From: an uncultured Brachyspira sp.
Lineage (GTDB): Bacteria > Spirochaetota > Brachyspiria > Brachyspirales > Brachyspiraceae
Direction: 5' to 3'
Assembly (NCBI RefSeq): GCF_944390845.1
Contig: NZ_CALXRM010000010.1
Location: forward strand, 1-64,000
DNA length: 64,000 nucleotides
Shown here piece by piece: positions 59,427-64,000 of this stretch (position 1 is its first letter; every line of letters starts with the position of its first letter). The position numbers and the translations under genes were made by a program. The notes below the pieces were generated by a model. That model was not told the DNA's origin. It saw only the letters and a list, made by a program, of their open reading frames with translations, and did not search any database.

Positions 59427-59491
59427 TATACATAAGCATATAAATAATTTCAAAAAAATTAACAAAAAAACAAAAAAATATTTTTTATCTA

Positions 59492-59519
59492 TTGACATTT
59501 TTTATAGTTGTAGTATAAT
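59492..59519 (+). promoter_or_regulatory. Promoter of tRNA-Thr
   Basis: TTGACA (59492-59497) and TATAAT (59514-59519), 16-base spacer, 12 bases upstream of the tRNA. Confidence 0.85.
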
Positions 59520-59531
59520 AACAATCAATTC

Positions 59532-59604
59532 GCTGGTGTAGCTCAATTGGCAGAGCAGCTGATTTGTAATCAGCCGGTTGCGGGTTCAAGTCCCATCACC
59601 AGCT
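59532..59604 (+). tRNA. tRNA-Thr (anticodon TGT)
   Basis: The 73-base cloverleaf has acceptor arms GCTGGTG and CACCAGC, a D-arm GCTCAATTGGCAGAGC, anticodon stem GCTGA/TCAGC around loop TTTGTAA (anticodon TGT, reading ACA) and T-loop GTTCAAGTC. CCA is not encoded. A T9 run directly after it should act as terminator. Confidence 0.97.
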
Positions 59605-59714
59605 CATTTTTTTTTGCATCACTTTTTTCCTCCCTATTTTATTTCAAAAATACTAATTATTTAATTATTCTATTTCGATAATATACTGAATTGTTTAGTT
59701 AGGAAATGAATAAT

Positions 59715-60749
59715 ATGATCAAATTAAAAGATTTAATAAGTAAAAAAGGATATTTTTTAATAGCTGAAGCTGGCTGTAATCATGAAGGCAGTTTAGAGAT
59801 GGCTATAAAAATGGTCAAAGAAGCAGCTAAAGCTAAAGCTGATGCTATAAAATTTCAAAGCTTCACACAAAAAACTTTATTCGCTCCAAAAGAATATACT
59901 AAAATATTAAAATTAAAAGAAGATGCTCTTGAAGGAGTTGATAATATAGTATTAAAAAAAGAATGGTATGAACCTCTAATAAAAGAAGCTAAAAAAAATA
60001 ATATAATGTTTATAACTACACCTTTTTCTGTAGAATCAGTTAATGACATCAATTTTTATGATATACCTGTTATAAAAATAGCTTCTTGCGATATAGATAA
60101 TATACCGCTTCTTGATGCTGTTGCTAAGACAAAAAAACCTGTAATACTTTCTGCTGGTTTGGCTCTTAATAAAGACATCAAAAATGCATTACAAATATTA
60201 AAAAATAATGAAGTGGCTTTATTACATTGTTCTGTTGAATATCCTACTCCTATGGAAAATGCTAGATTAAACAGAATACCTGTAATGAAAAAAACATTTA
60301 AAAATTGCATAATAGGTTATTCCGATCATACTATAGGAATAGAAGCTCCAATTATAGCTCTTACTTTAGGGGCTAAAATAATAGAGAAGCATTTCACTAT
60401 TACTCCTGAAAAAGATAGCGGAGATCATATTTTAAGTTTAGATACTGAAGGAATGTCTAATTTAGTAACATCTATAAATAATACTTTAACAATGCTTGGC
60501 GGTGCTGCTGCTGAAAAGAAAGAACATATTTTAAGCAAACAAGAGAAGAAAGAACTTGTATATGCTAAAAGAGGCGTTTATCTTAATCATGCTATGCTTA
60601 AAGGTGAAATCATTACAGAAAAAGATATAATAACTTTAAGACCTTGTGTAGGAATACCTGCTAAGGACTATAGGAAAGTTATAGGAAAAACTTTAAAAGT
60701 GGATAAGAAATCATACACTGCTTTAAGTTTCAAAGACTTAAAGAAATAA
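59715..60749 (+). CDS. N-acetylneuraminate synthase family protein (NeuB-like)
   Basis: The protein (about 344 residues) is a sialic/legionaminic/pseudaminic acid synthase type enzyme that condenses PEP with an N-acetyl hexosamine. The NeuB domain opens LIAEAGCNHEGSLEMAIKMV and has DAIKFQSFTQKTLFAP, FSVESVNDINFYDIPVIKIA, LLHCSVEYPTP and GYSDHTIGIEAPIIA with the metal His. The SAF domain (about residues 275-344) has VYAKRGVYLNHAMLKGEIIT. Neighbours give no hint of a nonulosonate pathway; a role in surface glycan or flagellin glycosylation is inferred. I take the second ATG (59715), ten bases after AGGA; the first ATG is too close. Confidence 0.88.
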   Translation: MIKLKDLISKKGYFLIAEAGCNHEGSLEMAIKMVKEAAKAKADAIKFQSFTQKTLFAPKEYTKILKLKEDALEGVDNIVLKKEWYEPLIKEAKKNNIMFITTPFSVESVNDINFYDIPVIKIASCDIDNIPLLDAVAKTKKPVILSAGLALNKDIKNALQILKNNEVALLHCSVEYPTPMENARLNRIPVMKKTFKNCIIGYSDHTIGIEAPIIALTLGAKIIEKHFTITPEKDSGDHILSLDTEGMSNLVTSINNTLTMLGGAAAEKKEHILSKQEKKELVYAKRGVYLNHAMLKGEIITEKDIITLRPCVGIPAKDYRKVIGKTLKVDKKSYTALSFKDLKK

Positions 60750-60772
60750 TCCTATTATATATAAATTTTTAT

Positions 60773-60978
60773 TAACGCACGTTAAACAAAGTTATAAACT
60801 TTTGATTCATTAAATTATATAATCGAATAAAATTAAATAGCTTTGTTCAGCGTGCGTTATTTGCATTTTAAACCTAATCTCCACTTGGGCGGGTGTGCTT
60901 TTTCAATTTTTATTTTCAAGAATAAAAAAATTAAAACTTTAAATAGAATTCAAAAATTTTAAAGGGCGGGGTATGTAA
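60773..60978. repeat. Nested palindromic repeat, copy 3
   Basis: AACGCACGTTAAACAAAGTT (60773-60792) and GCTTTGTTCAGCGTGCGTT (about 60840-60858) form a long imperfect palindrome around an A/T loop. CTTGGGCGGGTGT (about 60894-60906) and GGGCGGGGTATGTAA (60964-60978) follow. The order and words match copy 2 read in reverse (15770 down to about 15571), so the repeat unit is about 200 bp. It lies after the NeuB-like gene. Confidence 0.75.
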
Positions 60979-61069
60979 ATAATTTTTTATTGAATAAAAG
61001 TAACTTGTATTATAGAATGATTATAATAAATTCAATAATAAAAAATAATAATCATTAAGGATAAAATAA

Positions 61070-62257
61070 ATGCAAAGCTTTATATACAACAACCCTACAA
61101 AAGTAATATTTGGAAAAGACGCTGAAGAAAATACAGCAAAAGAAATAAAAAACTTCGGCGGTAAAAAAGTATTCATAGTTTATGGTACAAAAAGCGTAAA
61201 AGAAAGCGGATTATTAGAAAAGATAGAAAATATATTAAAAAAAGAAAATATAGAATATCAATTATTTGGAGGAGCCATTGCCAACCCTACCCTATCACAT
61301 GCTAGAGAAGGTGTAAAAAAAGCAATAGATTTAAAAGCTGATTTTATACTTGGTATAGGAGGAGGAAGTGCTATCGATACAGCTAAGGCAATAGCACATG
61401 GAACAGCTAATCCAGATACTGATATATGGGAATTTTGGACTAAAACAAAAACTTTAGAAAAAAGCCTTCCTATAGGATGCATACTCACAATAGCAGCAGC
61501 AGGAAGCGAGACAAGTAATTCTTCTGTACTTACTAATGAAGAAACTCTTGATAAAAGAGGCTTTCCTACAGAATTTAACCGTCCTAAATTTGCTATAATG
61601 AATCCTTGCTTAACTTTCACTTTACCATATTATCAAGTAGCATGCGGAATAGTGGACATGCTTATGCATACATTTGACAGATATTTTGGCGACAGTGAAG
61701 GTTCAGTAAACGGTGACAATAATCAAACAACCGATGCTATTGCTGAAGCTATTTTAAGAACTATTATAAAAAATGGTTTAATAGCTATGAAAGATAAAAC
61801 TAATTATGATGCTATGAGCGAGCTTATGTGGTGCGGAAGTTTATCGCATAACACTTTAACAGGACTTGGACTTTCTGCTGACTTTATAGTTCATAAATTC
61901 GGTCATGAATTAAGTGCTAAATTTAATGCTGCCCACGGAGCAAGCCTTTCTGTGATGTGGGGATCTTGGGCTAAATACTGTCTAAAAGACAAAAAAGAAA
62001 GATTCATTCAATACTCAAAAAATGTTTGGGGAATTGATGATGATACAGGACTCAAAGGAATAGAAAAAACTATAGAATATTTCAAACAAATAAATATGCC
62101 TACCAACTTTACAGAATTAGGAGTAGGAATACAAAGCGAAGAAGTTTTAGAGGATTTAACAAGAAGATGCATCAAAGATGGTAAATTAGAGTTTAAACAT
62201 TTTAGGGCTTTAAATAGAGAAGATGTTTATAATATTTTCAAAATGGCTAATGTTTAA
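61070..62257 (+). CDS. Iron-containing alcohol dehydrogenase (butanol dehydrogenase type)
   Basis: The 395-residue protein is a group III alcohol dehydrogenase. NAD(P)-binding: FGGAIANPTLSHAREGVKKA and LGIGGGSAIDTAKAIAHGT. Metal-binding His and Asp are in GIVDMLMHTFDRY, LSADFIVHKFGHELSAKFNA followed by AHGASLSVMWGSW. The closest description is an NADPH butanol/aldehyde reductase (YqhD/BdhA-like), important for redox balance in fermentation. It is preceded by a palindromic repeat. Confidence 0.93.
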   Translation: MQSFIYNNPTKVIFGKDAEENTAKEIKNFGGKKVFIVYGTKSVKESGLLEKIENILKKENIEYQLFGGAIANPTLSHAREGVKKAIDLKADFILGIGGGSAIDTAKAIAHGTANPDTDIWEFWTKTKTLEKSLPIGCILTIAAAGSETSNSSVLTNEETLDKRGFPTEFNRPKFAIMNPCLTFTLPYYQVACGIVDMLMHTFDRYFGDSEGSVNGDNNQTTDAIAEAILRTIIKNGLIAMKDKTNYDAMSELMWCGSLSHNTLTGLGLSADFIVHKFGHELSAKFNAAHGASLSVMWGSWAKYCLKDKKERFIQYSKNVWGIDDDTGLKGIEKTIEYFKQINMPTNFTELGVGIQSEEVLEDLTRRCIKDGKLEFKHFRALNREDVYNIFKMANV

Positions 62258-62324
62258 TAGTTTATATCTAGTCAATTTAACTATAAAAAATAATATCATA
62301 GTTAAATTGACTATACAATTTATA

Positions 62325-63854
62325 TTATAATACCTTTGAAGATAAATAAATATTTTTCAATATATCTACTTTATTACAATATCTAGACATTCCAACCATA
62401 TACAATCTGCTTTTTGTTCTTGATATTGCCACATTAAGTCTTTTTATATTAGAAAAAAATCTAGCAGAACCCGTATTTCTAACGACACTAAAATAAACTA
62501 TATCAGCTTCCTTACCCTGAAAAGCATCTATTGTATCTATTTCTATATTTAAATGCTTTAATTTTTCATTACCGTTAATAATCTCTTTTAATTCTCTTTT
62601 TTGCTTTTTATATGGAGTTATAACAGCAATAGATGTATCTGTATCAATATTCAAACTTTCAATGCTGCTATTTATTAAATCAATTTCTATAGGATTATAT
62701 AATTCTCCGCCGTAATTATTAGGAAATCTTTCATTTGTATTATAGTCAAGCCAATATATACTGTCATCGTTACTATATTCTGTGCCATTTTTTTATTCTC
62801 CATTATAGAAAAATTTACTTACAATATCACCTATTTTAGCTTCCATTCTATACTGAGTATCAAGCATTCCGAACATAGTTTCTCTGTCAGTATTTGCAAA
62901 TAATCTATCAACTAAGGAATTATCAATAAGTTCATCTTGTAAATTTGTATCTATTTCGCTCATAGTTTCTATTTCATCTTTACAAAATACAGGCGGAAGC
63001 TGATTAGGATCGCCTACCAATATCAATTTTTTGGCAAATGAAGCTGGTATTAAAATTTCAGGCAATGTATTTTTAGAAACTTCATCTATAATTATTAAAT
63101 CATATATATCGTCTAATTCATCTACTTTAAATCTAGCCATCTGATTGCAGGTTATTCCTATAATATTAGCATTCTCACATATATATTTATCATACTTTTT
63201 ATTTTTCATAATATGCTCTTCAAATTCATTAAACAATTTCTTTGTAAAATTTGTACCATATATGTTTTCTAATTTTTCTTTCCAAGAATCTATATAATTT
63301 TTGTAGCATATATTTAATCTTTCATTATCATACTCATTTTTAAACTCTTCATACCTCATAATAGTAGCATTAATATTTCTATTCTCTATTTCAGTGTTAA
63401 GTATTTCTATAGCATTATCCACTGCAATATGGGTTTCAGAACACACCGCTATTTTTGCTTTATAATTCTGCTTTATAGTCTGCAGAATAATTTCAACAAT
63501 AGCTGTAGTTTTTCCAGTACCTGGAGGCCCCATCAAACAAAATAATTCATTATTATTAACAGCTTTTTCTATTACTTTAAACACAGAACTGTCTTTTTTA
63601 TATATTTCTTGTATAGGATTAATGTTTGCTATTTGTATATTATTCTCTGTTATATTATTATTAACATTATTATAATTATTTTTTATAGTATTAAACAAAT
63701 TTACAGACATAAAAATACCAGAACGAATGCTATTTATAGCTTTTAACTGTCTTGAATACTTTATATAATCTCCATTTTCTTTTTGATTCTCATATCTTTT
63801 TATGAGCTCAGACAAATAATTTTCCCATTTATTTAAATATTCAAAAAAAGTCAT
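62325..63854 (-). pseudogene. UPF1/DNA2-like SF1 helicase interrupted by an in-frame TAA
   Basis: The frame would encode about 509 residues. Present are Walker A LMGPPGTGKTTAIVEII, Walker B LIIIDEVSK, motif III LILVGDPNQLPPV, motif IV TQYRMEAKIGDIV, then motif V IDTIDAFQGKEADIVYFSVV and motif VI RLNVAISRTKSRLYMVG. The codon at 62793-62795, between motifs IV and V, is TAA. Downstream codons (KNGTEYSNDDSIYWLDYN) stay in the same frame, so the cause is a substitution, not an indel. A translated upstream product would lack motifs V and VI. I chose the ATG at 63854 after AAGGGG, rather than the GTG at 63863. Confidence 0.85.
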
Positions 63855-63877
63855 TATTATCACCCCTTAAATTATAA

Positions 63878-64000
63878 TTATAAAACTTTATTAATATCCA
63901 TCAAATCTAATGCTTCTAATATATTTTTATTAACAGAATTATTTCTCAATATATTGTAAATTTCTTTTTTATCTAAACTTTGTAAATCAGAATAATCTTT
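63878..64000 (-). CDS. C-terminal end of a gene continuing beyond the window
   Basis: Forty codons are open to the right edge and end LEALDLMDINKVL followed by TAA at 63878. It is upstream of, and 14 to 23 bases from, the helicase start on the same strand, so the two probably share a transcript. Too little is visible to name it. Confidence 0.5.
   Translation of the reverse strand, partial: KDYSDLQSLDKKEIYNILRNNSVNKNILEALDLMDINKVL

Noticed and set aside
59686-59703. TATACTGAATTGTTTAG before the NeuB-like gene as another MITE copy
   Set aside because: Only the first eight or so bases match the terminus and no second end is present; it may be chance.
62793-62795. Frameshift in the helicase
   Set aside because: The two halves are in the same frame: the distance between them is a multiple of three. 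The lesion is a stop codon.

Overview
This AT-rich window most likely comes from a Brachyspira chromosome (anaerobic intestinal spirochaete). The sequence supports this through lipoprotein signals with relaxed lipoboxes, an outer-membrane assembly cluster with LpxD, large methyl-accepting chemotaxis proteins, oligopeptide-binding lipoproteins, mucin-type sulfatases and a membrane pyrophosphatase. The species cannot be told from the window.

Layout. 0-7 kb: a decaying sulfatase locus on the minus strand, with one intact sulfatase lipoprotein, one sulfatase split by a frameshift, a SorC-type regulator and, at the left edge, the start of a sulfatase-maturing radical SAM enzyme (anSME) broken by an amber codon and an inserted repeat. 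7-15 kb: a zinc alcohol dehydrogenase, chorismate synthase, a membrane AlbA_2 protein, thioredoxin reductase, a PIN protein, an anchored SNase-like nuclease and ThiE. 15-23 kb: a repeat-packed spacer, a chemoreceptor, a barrel-like protein, a membrane pyrophosphatase whose key residues fit Na+ pumping, and a histidine phosphatase/CbiB pair. 23-30.5 kb: a MATE pump, a dead IS481-like element, small secreted or PepSY-like proteins, a metallo-beta-lactamase-fold hydrolase and a DUF1848 protein. 30.5-33.5 kb: an FGGY kinase, a HAD phosphatase and a lone PTS EIIA. 33.7-42.4 kb: tamB-bamA-skp-lpxD, an outer-membrane biogenesis cluster. 42.7-55 kb: a second chemoreceptor, an ankyrin protein, two paralogous OppA lipoproteins and phoH-pgpH-ybeY-corC. 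55-64 kb: coaBC, an ABC exporter, tRNA-Thr, a NeuB-like synthase, an iron-type alcohol dehydrogenase, an SF1 helicase with an in-frame stop and a partial gene at the right edge.

The most unusual content lies between and inside genes. One family of about 260-370 bp elements has ends of the type GATATACTGAAAATTTTTAA and no plausible protein. Its copies carry short GC-rich modules in different combinations, and one such module also appears inside the IS transposase, where it shifts the frame. A second family consists of nested palindromes with CCCACCCAAG and ACGCACGGTGAAC arms. Several genes carry single inactivating lesions close to these elements. PhoH has no ordinary start codon for its conserved N-terminal domain. 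Clear promoters in the window repeatedly show TTGACA-N16-TATAAT.

All functions are assigned by reading motifs; no database search was run.
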